A program made the translations under genes and the position numbers. The notes beneath the pieces were generated by a model that was not told where the DNA came from, ran no database searches, and saw nothing but the letters and a program-made list of their open reading frames with translations. From Echinarachnius parma (Eukaryota > Echinodermata > Echinoidea > Clypeasteroida > Echinarachniidae), in assembly GCA_037951105.1 (NCBI GenBank), contig JBAMJV010002050.1:56801-120800 (forward strand): a stretch of DNA of 64,000 nt, in the 5' to 3' direction. Shown one piece after another: positions 1 to 10,741 of this stretch. How positions within the stretch are numbered: position 1 is the first letter of the stretch; each line of letters starts with the position of its first letter.

Positions 1-1260
1 CAATGCAATGCAGAGCGCATAGTACAGTATTGTAATATCTGTTTGAGTGTGTTCAGGCAACTTTTTTATGAGGTATTCCCATCTTAGGGGGTTTGGTGTT
101 TCTTTAAAATGCATTTGTTTTCATGGAAAAACACTTTTATTTTGATTCTTCATGAAAGATTTAAAAAGTCAGTCAGTCAAATTTACACTCCTTTGATGGA
201 CCTGCGATGGACGACATTCATATGCCACATCATACACATAGATTGCTCTTCACATGGTGTAAAAGTAGATTTTAGATTTGTCAATATATCAAAACTTACT
301 AGAATTCTTGCAGGGGAAACAATTTATTTTCAAGAGCTTCTTTTCAAGCCAGCCTCTATCAAAGAACTTCATGAAGCACTCTGAAGCAGGACATGACCCG
401 GGGGGGGGGGGGGGTGGGTGGGGGAACTCGAATTATTTTTTGACGGGGGTGTGCCTCACGGAACTCTGAAATGGGGGTCTTACTCTTAAGAGCTGACTAC
501 AAGCTCAAAATATAGGGTCTTTGGAGCTACAAAAACCCTGAAACGGGAGTTAAGGGGTCTGAGGAGCAGACTAAAACTACAAAATACATGGACTTGGAGC
601 TACCAAAGACCTACCAAGTCATTCCAGGGGTCTATGGAGCGGCAATTTTTGAAAATCGGAAATCTTGAGAGGGTGTCTCGTTTGGGTCACACCTCCACGT
701 CGATAGTGAAAAGGTGCATCGTTTGAAGCACACCTCCAGGTCGATAGTGAAACTCTGCATGATACATAAACCGCTATATACTCACCATTTATGGCAAAAG
801 AAAAGAAGAGTCATATGAGAGGATTCGAACCCATATAAACAAGTGTTGAAGTCGACAGCGTGACCAGTAGGCCACGTACACCACTGATGGTCAGTATGGT
901 CTCATTGTAATTATAACCCTCAAACTCATTCAAACCCTAATCCTAGTGACGTTGCGTGATGTCACGATATGAATATTCATTATCGACTTGGAGCCGAGGT
1001 AGACGTTGACGTGGAGGTGTGACCCAAACGACGTATCCATCTTGAGAGCGGCAATCGGGTGTGAAAACATGGGTCTTGTAAGCGGCACATACCCATCTTA
1101 CATTATACATGAGTGCCCCCCCCACCCCCCCCCCCCCCCCCCCCCGGGGACATGACATGTTACTCATACCTGTAGGTACATTCAAATACTGTACTATGCG
1201 CTCTGCATTACATTGATAATGCACAAGTGCCGACAGTCGAACGACCGTCACCAATACATT
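1..1260. repeat. Large imperfect foldback (inverted repeat) element, left part cut by window edge
   Basis: Bases 1-40 reappear inverted near 1,180-1,215 (shared core GCAGAGCGCATAGTACAG). The poly-G tract at 400-423 with its flank GGACATGAC is mirrored by the poly-C tract at 1,113-1,160 followed by GGGGACATGACATG. A third pair, CGTTTGGGTCACACC at about 679, is inverted at about 1,012-1,026. The arms are nested in the right order for one foldback element with a tRNA-like segment in its loop. The outer limit is unknown because the window starts inside it. Confidence 0.6.
808..888 (-). repeat. tRNA-like (SINE-type) segment
   Basis: On the minus strand this reads like a tRNA-derived pol III promoter: an A-box-like TGGCCTACTGG followed about 35 bases later by a B-box GGTTCGAATCC. 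The acceptor stem does not pair convincingly, so a SINE head or tRNA relic is more likely than a working tRNA gene. Confidence 0.5.
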
Positions 1261-1382
1261 TAGTATACACCCTTTGCTCCAATGATATTGCGTGTCAGAC
1301 GTGTAAATGGTCATACCATCGTATGACCAATGTTTACAAAGTAGATGTGGACATGACTACATCCCCTAAGCCTCATGGGCCG

Positions 1383-1612
1383 GTATTCTACTAAATTAGT
1401 CTGGCCTAAAGTGTTAACTAAGTGTCCACTAACCTCCGGCTAAGTTGATAACTTTAGTCCGGACTAAAATGTTGTATTCTGGTAGGCCTGTTTATGACTA
1501 AAGTGATAAGTTTGCAGGTTTAACTAATCTGAGGTGTGGACTAAAGTGTGGATTAGTTAGTCCAAGGTTATGAACTTAGTCCAGCCTAAGTTGATAAATT
1601 TAGTAGAATATC
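1383..1612. mobile_element. Short inverted-repeat MITE (TATTCTACTAAATT ends)
   Basis: The left end GGTATTCTACTAAATTAG is mirrored at the right end by AATTTAGTAGAATAT. The interior is a chain of degenerate TTAGTC/GACTAA motifs in both orientations, so the single strand can fold along most of its length. No coding potential. The superfamily is not recognised. Confidence 0.55.
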
Positions 1613-2046
1613 ATGCATGGTGTTTTTTAAGTGGTTTATTTATTGCATCCAAACCTTGAGTACCCTACTAAACAACCCAATTATACTTACAGCGCAAGAC
1701 TTGGGCCCATTTCGCTTCCAGTACTTTCTGTTGTCCTTGGTGGTCTTGGTCTGGACTAGCTTCGCATGGGACTGGACCTTGGGATTGAGAGCTAGCAGAT
1801 TCTGCACAAAATAACAAGCAACCAAAAATACATTTGTAGTAACAGTTCAAATTGTTGAGTGAATAAAAATTGTAAATCTGGGTGTGAAATCGCTGGAACG
1901 ACATGGATGTTCATATTTACTTGTATGCCAAAATTTTACCATTTCATATTTTCTGCTAAACACAAGTTTGACTCCGAATGTTTGCATTACATGTAAACGA
2001 AACTGATGAATAATGTATGTAAATGTTACAATACAAGCCATTTCAG

Positions 2047-3140
2047 GTCTTACTAATTAGTAATTAGCGCGAACAAACTATTTACTGCAAACAAATTTCC
2101 CATTCACATGTACTGGTTCGCATGAAATTGTAATTACCGCGAACAAGCATGAACAGGATTTACTGCGAACAAATTTGTTTGCAGTATATAATTAACCCTA
2201 AAAGGGCCGGGCTATTTGAGGTCTTCAGCAGGCCGGGGGGGGCCATTATGGCCCCCCCCTAAGATCTCGGCCGCGGAGCGGCCGATCGCCGTAAAATTGT
2301 GCACGCATGATAAGTGAAGTGTATAGAATACAATGGTAATTTAGAAAATTTTGAAAAATGCATTAATTTGCATATTTATGGTAATTTATGCAAATAAGTC
2401 ATTAAATTCATATTTTTACCCATAAATCATATATTCTTCATAATTAAACTCTGGTTTTCACTACATATATTCATCAGAGCATTTGTAATGATAATACGAC
2501 AAAAATTTTTGGAAGAGCCCGGTTCTTCCTTATGTTTTCTATTGTTTTGTTAATTTCTTATGTATTTCTTTGTTTTTTTAAACTAATGTATTTTATTGTT
2601 TTTGTTGTTTATTTTATTTCTAACTATAATTTAACTATTTTGAATCCCCAAACCAACATATAACATGTAAACAACACCAAATAACTAATGATACACCTCA
2701 TTTTACGAAAATTGATATTTCCATTATGTTTTGTACACAAATCACGAAATTGAGCGATTTTCGGGCTGACATGCATAGACAAAAGGTCACGTGACTTTGT
2801 AACGGTAGGTCCGATTTTCGTAATTTTTTTTTAAAATGTGCGCAAGACCCGATAGAAAAAAGCCACCAAGCCGCGGCGCGTCATCGTACAGCGTTTTGGA
2901 CCAATAAAAAAAATCGCGGAGGGGGGGCCATTATGGCCCCCCCCCGGCCCTATTAGGGTTAAATCCTGTTCGCACTTGTCAACAGTATTTTTTAAATCCC
3001 GTTCCCACTTGTTTGCAGTAAATCCTGTTCGCGCTTGTTCGCAGTAAATTTGTTTCTGCTTATTCCATCAATATGTATTTTTATATCGATGGCTTATTTG
3101 CGTTATAGTTTGCGCTTGTTCGCGCTTATTAGTAGGCAGC
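2047..3140. repeat. Outer foldback element carrying a nested TTAA element
   Basis: The left arm contains TTACTGCGAACAAATTTG (about 2,160) and GCGCGAACAAAC (about 2,067). The right arm carries the inverted forms GTTCGCAGTAAATTTG (about 3,037) and GCTTGTTCGCGCTTATTAG (about 3,114). The arms consist of several imperfect copies of a GCGAACAAGC/ACTGCGAAC motif. Between them sits the nested element at 2,196-2,958. Confidence 0.55.
2196..2958. mobile_element. TTAA-flanked non-autonomous DNA transposon
   Basis: TTAA stands at 2,192-2,195 and again at 2,959-2,962. Between them the ends are inverted (CCCTAAAAGGGCCGGGC left, CGGCCCTATTAGGG right). Just inside each end is a GGGGGCCATTATGGCCCCC palindrome. 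TTAA duplications with short inverted ends are typical of the piggyBac and Kolobok superfamilies; which one applies is not decided here. No transposase frame is present. Confidence 0.65.
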
Positions 3141-4799
3141 CCCGTAGTCCAGGGCCAGGGTGAGTAGGACCGGCCATTTCAAATCATGACAAATGTTCTG
3201 AATAATATTGAAAAGAGCAATTTGAACAAGAACAAGTTGTTATGTTCAAAGATAGAAATACTCTAATCCATCAACAGCATTTTATACTTTGTATTCCCTA
3301 TTTGCAAAGCCAAAGTGTGTCAATATTTCATTAAAAATATCATCACCATGGCCATTTCATTTGTTGTTGCTGTTGTTAACTGAATTGGTTTAAAATTTTT
3401 TTGAAGTAATTGGCTACGAAAATCTCCAAACCAAATATTAATATTCTCATTATACATCTGCTAAATTGTGCTTAAGTCAACCACAGCCAATTTACAGGAG
3501 TGTGTCTTCAATTACTTCAAATTGTTTCAGTCATCTCGATCTCACTCAGTCTCAGAGTCTCAGACCGTACCAGTCCATCCACCGACAACAATACATTCAA
3601 AAATAAAAACAAGGTCGATTTTCGGATAATTCCAAAGTGAAAAACATCATAGTATTCATACCTCAATATCAGCCACATCTTTGGACAACATCCGAGACAT
3701 CGTTCCTCTGATTAGCAGTCTTGTCTTTGACTCCGAAAATATATTACAGCAGAAATTTGACGTAAAAAGATTCGGCTAAAATTTCACAGCAGGCTAAGTC
3801 TCTTGACCTGAGTCTGCAATGTTAATGCGGATTGAATTGCCTGTACTCTGGCTGTATGACGTGGATATACCACGCAAATTGCGTAGTGAATGGTGGTCCG
3901 CCCGTTGTGTACAGTACTGTGTTATTGTCGGCCACGTTTATTGATTGTGGGTACCCATGAATGCATTCATAAAGTCAGTTCAGTTCTCGGAACAGCGCCA
4001 ACTGACGGTCACATGGACGCTCAGCGCAGCGTGCATTGCCATTGGTCGGGAAAGGAACCGCCTCCGTCACACCCTTTTTTCTCGAAGTATAGTCAATTGA
4101 ACGTTGAATAACCTCTTTTGTATGTTTCAATAAGTTTCAAGCTTATTTTGTTTGTATCTTTCTCTCAAGTCTCAACTATTAAAAGACACAAACTCAGAAT
4201 GGTATAAACTAAATAATGAAGAAAGGCACAAAAAAAGGTTGACCGAATGTTGAATATAGGGTCAATATTTTGATATTTTGTGATCGACAATGTCGAGACA
4301 AAATATCAACATTTGTGAACTAATAATAATAATAATGACAATCAATTCAACTTTATTTCACATAATGATATACATTCATTGGAAATCAATAACATGCCAC
4401 CTTAATATTATTATGTTTTGACTTGGAATATCACTTAAATTACGGATAGAGAAATATAACTTACGGATGTTTATTATAATTCACGGCAAATTCGTAATAT
4501 TATTAATGTGTTATAATCATCTCTTTCTATAATGATTGTATGTATATTAACGAAAATTCTCTATACCTCGCGATTTTGTCTTATAGCTATTTTGATGTTT
4601 GTAAAATAATTATCGTTGCATGTTATTGTATACATAACTTATGCCACTGCAATTAGCTGCTCTGCGAATCACATTTTGTTTGCTGCATAAAATACAAAAT
4701 TATTATAACAAGAAAATATGATCAATTATCAATTGTTGAATATAAGTTCATGAAGTCATAAACACTGTATATACGCAGAATAATTAAACTTTAATTTAG
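3141..4799. other. No gene recognised
   Basis: AT-rich unique-looking sequence with many stops in all frames. One frame at 3,890-4,111 (+) encodes 73 residues with no recognisable domain or splice context. I see no convincing repeat or RNA gene. Confidence 0.4.
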
Positions 4800-4804
4800 A
4801 AAAG

Positions 4805-5330
4805 TGTTGGCAATGCACATTTCTCAAACGCACTTGACGGAAACGGAGTTATAATTAAACCCACATCTATCATTTTGAAATAATTTGTTGTTTATAAAAC
4901 ATCGACTCAGAAAAAGAATCTGAAATCTAAACAAATCTATCTTTCAATGTTTCCGTATGTTATAATAAGCGCTGAACGCAGAGCAAATTTGAATGTAAAC
5001 CAAAATGATATTTATGATGATGTCGGATAGGCGGAGCTGTAGTAGTCATATACTGTACATACATGGTCGAGAAACGGCATTGATGATAACTCCATTATTT
5101 GGCTGCATTTTCTTCAAGTGCGTTTGAGAAATTGCATTGCCCACCGGATTGCCCATTGCCCATTTTGAAATTGAAGTTCTATAACTGAAATGAATCTTGC
5201 AATGGGAATTCATTATAATCTTGATGAACAACTATGGTCGAGAAAAGGCATTGATGAGGGTTTTATTACAACTCCATTACAAGTGTGTTTGAAAATTGCA
5301 TTGCCATTGCCCATTGCATAACGTACATAT
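4805..5330. repeat. Inverted and direct copies of an AAACGCACTTG module
   Basis: The segment near 4,810-4,856 (TTTCTCAAACGCACTTG) is inverted at about 5,113-5,140 (CAAGTGCGTTTGAGAAA). The second block (GGTCGAGAAACGGCATTGATG at about 5,063, then AACTCCATTA) is repeated directly at about 5,234-5,318. This looks like the remains of a foldback element followed by a tandem copy. Confidence 0.5.
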
Positions 5331-5457
5331 ACCAGCTTGCAGTGTTTTTAAAAGTAAAACAAAAACGGCCTTTTTATTATTATGTTTTCTCCCTCTTTGA
5401 TATTATATCTTTGGAGGGGGGGTGGGGGGGGGGGGGGGGGGGGAGGCAACTGCCACC

Positions 5458-5702
5458 CTACACTCTAACAAATAACTAGTCAAAATGATCAGAAACTGAG
5501 ACAGCCGGGCAGGTACCTGCCACTGCTCTAGTCAAAATGATCCGCGAAATCTACTTTTATATTCTAATTTAATATTGCCTTTGTATACAAATAAAAAATA
5601 TTTAAAAATTTTACTCAACAACGTGAAAACTCAGTTATAATTGAATGAAGACTCAGTTATTGATCATTTTGACTAGTTTTTTTTTTTATTTTTAGAGTGT
5701 AG
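5458..5702. mobile_element. Palindromic-ended MITE (ACTAGTCAAAATGATC)
   Basis: Outer inverted ends CTACACTCTAA (5,458) and TTAGAGTGTAG (ending 5,702) enclose an inner inverted pair ACTAGTCAAAATGATC (5,475) and GATCATTTTGACTAGT (ending 5,677). The interior is AT-rich and non-coding. Confidence 0.6.
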
Positions 5703-5988
5703 CGAGATCCCAGTGAGATCCACTGGTAGCCCCCCCCCCCCCCCCCCCCCAGCGAGACGCAAACATGTGCGAAGCCCCCAGGGTTTCGTGGATGCTCGAT
5801 GTGGGCTCAACGTGCATGCACGAAGTCCCAATGGATGCTCATCAGGTCGCGGATCGGCTGGCTCCCTCCACGCGAGATTCATGAAGACCATAATTGGCTT
5901 CGTGGATCCCGGGGGTGGGGCGGTCCCAGCATAGAGTTTCACAAACGAGGGTTGAGATGTTCAGGTCCCGAGTGAGATGCACGATTAG

Positions 5989-6026
<38 letters not shown>

Positions 6027-6190
6027 ATAGTTCCGTGGATGCTCGCGGGAGGAGAGATGCATGAAGCCCCCTGCGGATTTTTGTGGCTGCTCGGCGAGTC
6101 CGAGCCACGAAGCCACTCAGGGTTTGGTGGATGCTCAGGAGGATCGGGAGCTCCCAGCACGGGGGGGAGGGGGGGGGGGGGGGGGGGGGT
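5703..6190. repeat. GC-rich degenerate tandem blocks with poly-C tracts
   Basis: Two blocks of about 250 bp share the order GTGAGATCCAC or GTGAGATGCAC, long poly-C, CGTGGATGCTCG, then GCATGAAG or CACGAAG motifs. The C tracts at about 5,731-5,750 and 5,991-6,026 are among the longest here. Frames across this DNA encode Gly- or Pro-rich peptides and are artefacts of the tracts. Confidence 0.45.
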
Positions 6191-6470
6191 TGCCTCAAAA
6201 TGGGGGTCTTATAGGAGCGGGGGTATGGGCGGCAATCTGCCTTTCTTTTTTTTTTTTAAATGGGACCCTATATAAGGAGCGGCGGTTGATGAAAATGGGA
6301 CCCTTAGGAGCGGCGGTTGATGAAAATGGGGGTCTTATAGGAGCGGGGGTATGGGCGGCAATCTGCCTTTTTTTTTTTAAATGGGACCCTAAGGAGCGGC
6401 GGTTCATGGAAATGCGACCCTTAGGAGCGGCGGTTGGTGAAAATGATACCATGCGACCGCCCCCTGCCCC
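6191..6470. repeat. Tandem repeat with GGAGCGGCGGTTGATG sub-units
   Basis: A block of about 125 bp beginning AAAATGGGGGTCTTATAG occurs at about 6,197 and again at about 6,323. It ends in shorter reiterated units with the core GGAGCGGCGGTT. The repeat is open on both strands because the units lack stops. No domain is recognisable, so I do not call a gene. Confidence 0.55.
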
Positions 6471-7191
6471 CCCCCCCCCCCCCCAGGATCGACGCCCCTG
6501 CTAAAAATAATATAATATGGCTGCGCTCCCACTGCACTGCATTGCACTCCGCACTGAACTAATAGCGCTAGCTAATGAACCCCAATTGACACTTCTAACT
6601 CCAGTTGTTCTTGTTGTTGTTATCCTTTTGGAGTTAATTCTGTGTTGGAGTGAAAAGTGGGGAAGCTAGGATTTTTTTCAGTTGGGGGGGGGGGGGGGGG
6701 GGGGTTTGGACAATCCTGAGGTCCCAATCCTTCTAAGAGGCCCCAATTCAAATGTCTTGATGCCGATTTCCGTTTACCATTTTTCCTTTTTGCCCCCCAT
6801 AAAATTGTCTGTGCCCCCTCCCCATACCCCATGGAAAAAAAGGGTAAACACTGAGTATCTGCCCCAAGAAATCGGATTATTTATGACGTAAAGTTCAATT
6901 TAGGGCAATCTAGAAGGATGGGGACCTCAGCCAAGATCCCCCCCCCCCCCCCCCCCCCCCCCCCCCACAAGCAAATCGGTCGTTCTGTACTTTTTTTTTG
7001 ACGTCCGGTCGTTCTGTATTTTTTGACGTCAATCTCAAATTCGACTGCAAATTAGACTAGTAGATAGATATTTACACGCACGTAAGTAAAGTCATACAAC
7101 AGTACAACACTCACCAAGTTACATAAGTATGCGGCGTATACCGTCGCCGGACACACAAGGACCGTGCACTCCCACAAACGGTACGGTAAAT
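6471..7191. other. Poly-G/poly-C rich spacer, no gene
   Basis: Homopolymer tracts lie at about 6,470-6,484 (C), 6,684-6,704 (G) and 6,941-6,966 (C). The sequence CCAGGATCGACGCCCCTG ending at about 6,500 looks like the right terminus of a hAT-like MITE (CAGGGGCG ends). No coding region is supported. Confidence 0.4.
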
Positions 7192-7411
7192 TGCCACTTG
7201 GTCTACAACCATTTAGTCTATTCCCATTTGGTCTACTAGAAAATCATGAATCTGGCAGCTTAATTATGATTATGATTATGGATTATGACTAGGGTTAGGG
7301 TTGTGGATTAGGGTTAGGGTTAGGGTAAGGGTTAGGGTTAGGGTTAGGGTTTTGGAGGCATCAGGTAGTAGACCAAATGGGAAGTAGACCAACTGAGATT
7401 AGACCAAGTGA
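7192..7411. repeat. Dispersed element with telomere-like TTAGGG core, copy 1
   Basis: The ends carry inverted GGTCTAC/GTAGACC motifs (CCACTTGGTCTAC at about 7,193; AGTAGACCAAATGGG at about 7,367). The core at about 7,287-7,350 is nine or so TTAGGG-like units with variants. A second copy lies inverted at about 25,300-25,495 and a weaker third at about 45,915-46,051, so the TTAGGG array belongs to an interspersed element rather than to a chromosome end. Confidence 0.6.
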
Positions 7412-7529
7412 ACATAAACCCATTCGTGATACGTCCGTGTTGACGTTATACCAAACACTACAGTATCGTGATCACCGCGTACCGTATCATGAATGTACTG
7501 TATGCAATTTGTTGACGTCAAGAATGCTA

Positions 7530-8702
7530 CAGTGGCAACAGTGGCGTAGCGTGGTGGAACAGATGGAGAGGGGGGGGGGGGGGGGCTCACTTGAATACAT
7601 CCTCATGTTTCATTTTGTTGTTGGGGACAAGCCCCCCCCCCCCTAATTCCACAGGCACCGGAAGTGGGGGGGGGGGGGGCAGGGGGGGCGGCCCGCCCCC
7701 CCCCCCCCCCCCCGGAGGGCAAAACGCGTGTTGCCCCCCAAAAGCCCCCTCCAAAAAAGAGAAGAAAAAAAGAAGAAAAAAAAGAAGAAGAGTGGGAAAG
7801 AGAAAATAAAATGTTTGAGCTAAGACTTGTTAATTCTAACGTTCAAAAACTAATGTATTCATCCAGTTTTAGTTTTCGCGGCGCGCTTTGCGCGCGAACA
7901 GATCATCTCAGTTTGCGTTCAACGGTTGTATGGTCTGGGGTGAGTGTGGTTGGGCATGAGCCCCTCCACAAAAAAAAAATCGTGAGCCCCCTAGGTATTT
8001 GCCCCCCCCCCCCCCCCCCCAATCCCAAACTGCTTCCGAAATGTGTACATTATAGAGTACTGTATTTTCTGACGTCACGCTTATGTTACCATAAACAGTG
8101 GCATAGCGTGGTCAGAAAGCTAGGGGGGGAGGGGGGGGGGGGGTGGGGGGGGGGGGGGGGGGGGGGGGGGGTGAGGGCTCACTTAATTTCATCCCCATCT
8201 TTTTCTTTATTATTTGGGGCAAGTGCCTCCTGCCCTTTGCCCCCTCTTTGATGCATTCTCTTTGACATTAAAATACAATTATGAAGATTTTACAACAGTT
8301 CTTTATTTTCTTAATTCACGACTTATGTTACCATATATGGTAGCGTGGTCGGATAGCAAGGGGCTCATTTGATTTCATCCTCATGTTTTTTTCTTTATTT
8401 GGGGCAAGTGCCCCCCCCCCCCCCCCCCTGTCCCCTTTTGACGCATCATCTTTTAAATAAAACACAATTATGAAGATTATAAAAACAGTTCTATATTTTC
8501 GTACGTCACGACTTATGTTACCACCATAAACAGTGCCGTACATTGGTCAGAAAGCTAAGGAATCGGGGCTCACTTGATTGTATCCTAATGTTTTTCTTTA
8601 TTATTTGGGTCAAGTGCCCCCCCCCCCCCCCCCATTATCCCCCTTTTGACGCATCGACTTTGAAATGAAATGAAATACAATTATTAAGGTTCAAATACAG
8701 TT
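7530..8702. repeat. Tandem block of hAT-end-like repeats with poly-C/poly-G tracts
   Basis: Four successive units start with a variant of ACAGTGGCGTAGCGTGG (about 7,536, 8,095, 8,331 and 8,531). They run through a GGGGCTCACTTGATTTCATCC-like stretch, a G or C tract, and CCTTTTGACGCATC. The last three units recur about every 200 bp and end in TATTTTC...GACGTCACG before the next start. The termini resemble the hAT-like MITE at 15,622-15,800, so this looks like a tandemly expanded or nested MITE family. Confidence 0.55.
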
Positions 8703-9638
8703 CTGCTGGCAGGCTCGGAGGGTGGATGCCCAAGAGATGCTAGCAGCCCCCAGGCTGCTGGCAGGCTCGGAGGGTGGATGCCCAAGAGATGCTAGCAGCC
8801 CCCAGGCTGCTGGCAGGCTCGGAGGGTGGATGCCCAAGAGATGCTAGCAGCCCCCAGGCTGCTGGCAGGCTCGGAGGGTGGATGCCCAAGAGATGCTAGC
8901 AGCCCCCAGGCTGCTGGCAGGCTCGGAGGGTGGATGCCCAAGAGATGCTAGCAGCCCCCAGGCTGCTGGCAGGCTCGGAGGGTGGATGCCCAAGAGATGC
9001 TAGCAGCCCCCAGGCTGCTGGCAGGCTCGGAGGGTGGATGCCCAAGAGATGCTAGCAGCCCCCAGGCTGCTGGCATGCTCGGAGGGGTGATGCCCAAGAG
9101 ATGCTAGCAGCCCCCAGGCTGCTGGCAGGCTCGGAGGGTGGATGCCCAAGAGATGCTAGCAGCCCCCAGGCTGCTGGCAGGCTCGGAGGGTGGATGCCCA
9201 AGAGATGCTAGCAGCCCCCAGGCTGCTGGCAGGCTCGGAGGGTGGATGCCCAAGAGATGCTAGCAGCCCCCAGGCTGCTGGCAGGCTCGGAGGGTGGATG
9301 CCCAAGAGATGCTAGCAGCCCCCAGGCTGCTGGCAGGCTCGGAGGGTGGATGCCCAAGAGATGCTAGCAGCCCCCAGGCTGCTGGCAGGCTCGGAGGGTG
9401 GATGCCCAAGAGATGCTAGCAGCCCCCAGGCTGCTGGCAGGCTCGGAGGGTGGATGCCCAAGAGATGCTAGCAGCCCCCAGGCTGCTGGCAGGCTCGGAG
9501 GGTGGATGCCCAAGAGATGCTAGCAGCCCCCAGGCTGCTGGCAGGCTCGGAGGGTGGATGCCCAAGAGATGCTAGCAGCCCCCAGGCTGCTGGCAGGCTC
9601 GGAGGGTGGATGCCCAAGAGATGCTAGCAGCCCCCAGG
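8703..9638. repeat. 52-bp minisatellite, 18 copies
   Basis: The unit starts CTGCTGGCAGGCTCGG and ends GCTAGCAGCCCCCAGG. Starts at 8,703 and 8,755 fix the period at 52 bp; 936 bp gives 18 copies. Copies are nearly identical; only the one around 9,067-9,118 shows clear changes (GGCATGCTCGGAGGGGTG). Each unit holds an imperfect inverted pair, GCTGCTGGCA with TGCTAGCAGC, so each can form a small hairpin. As 52 is not a multiple of three, it cannot encode a simple protein repeat. Confidence 0.95.
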
Positions 9639-9775
9639 TTGTAGCTGTTGCTCTAGCTAAAGATGTTGCTGTTGCTGTAGCTCTTGCTCTAGCTGTTGAT
9701 AAAAAATGTTGTTGTTGTTGTTGTTGTTGTTGTTTGTTGTTGTTTGTTGTTGTTGTTTGTTGTTTGTTGTTGCGA
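9639..9775. repeat. Degenerate GCTGTTG and (GTT)n microsatellite
   Basis: Immediately after the minisatellite come GTTGCTGTTGCTGTAGCTC units and then an interrupted (TTG)n run at about 9,707-9,771. Frames through it give poly-Gln/Asn or poly-Cys/Leu peptides; these are not genes. Confidence 0.85.
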
Positions 9776-9877
9776 GCGCGTAACCTCCCAGGAACAGTGA
9801 CGCTAATTTGGAAGAAAGAATGGTTAGCAGACAATAAATACTTGTAATCAAATAAATACACATGTTGAGAAACTGCG

Positions 9878-9965
9878 TCGAACGGGATTTGAACTCGGGT
9901 CGCCAGCGTTGAAAACCATCACTCTGCCCAATTTGCCACAGCGAGCTGGCGACAGAACTACATTT
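9878..9965 (-). repeat. tRNA-like (SINE-type) segment
   Basis: The minus strand contains an A-box-like TGGCAAATTGGGCAGAGTG followed by a B-box-like GAGTTCAAATCCC. The order and spacing fit a tRNA-derived SINE head. Pairing of the outer stem is poor, so I do not call a functional tRNA. Confidence 0.5.
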
Positions 9966-10331
9966 TATTGCCCACCAAACTATCAATAATGACATTATAT
10001 GATCGGTCGTGCATTTCAGAGTAAAAGTTCAAAATTTGAAAGTCTTGTATCGACTTCAACATTATACAGAAATGTTGATATCGACTCACTGCGGAAACGC
10101 CCATGTAAGCAATATTGGCCATATTCTAATGTTGATGCCATTGTATATGTATGAAGGCGATTATTGAACAACTTCTATTTTCTGAAACATATATAACGAT
10201 AGTCAAATAAGCACATGATGTTTGTATGTTGGCAGTGTCGTAGATCTAGTGGGCATGCACAGGGGACACACCCCACAATAAATTGACAATATAAATTGCA
10301 AAAATCCGAAAATCAAAGGAGTGGCGGAGCA

Positions 10332-10741
10332 CAGGGGCGTCGATCCTGGGAGGGGGGGGGGGGGGGGGCTGCATGGGGCGGTCGCCCCCCAATGAAAATA
10401 TTGGGGGGGGGGGAACATATCAGTCAATTCGGTCCGTATGCGCTGAACACAAATCAAATTGGAATATCATGTGTCCCCCCCCCCCCCCCCCCACATTTGA
10501 AAGTGGAGGAGATTGTCCCCCTCCCTTTGTCATTATGTATGTTTGGTTCCATACTTATATACTTCATATTACGTGAAATTCCTGTCTCAGGTGTGCACCA
10601 AATCGCACAATTTCACACCCAAAAATACAAAAGCTCCCTACTGTGGGAGGGGGACACCCCCTCCCACACCCTCCCCCACTCGGTCGATTCGCTTCCTCGC
10701 AATGTCTCCCCTCCACTTTTGAGAAGTTGTTGACGCCCTTG
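10332..10741. mobile_element. Possible hAT-like element with CAGGGGCGTC ends
   Basis: The left end CAGGGGCGTCGATCC and right end TTGACGCCCTTG are inverted and match the hAT-type terminus seen elsewhere in the window. G tracts at about 10,351-10,368 and 10,404-10,412 and a C tract at about 10,476-10,492 lie inside. The flanking 8-mers do not match, so the limits are uncertain. Confidence 0.4.

Noticed and set aside
5673-6504. Gly- or Pro-rich open frames
   Set aside because: Frames run through homopolymer tracts and tandem GC-rich repeats, with no domain and no splice context.
7287-7350. Chromosome end (telomere)
   Set aside because: The TTAGGG array is short, impure, interstitial and part of an element with two other copies.
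8703-9638. CRISPR-like array
   Set aside because: Units are contiguous without variable spacers and the genome is eukaryotic; this is a minisatellite.
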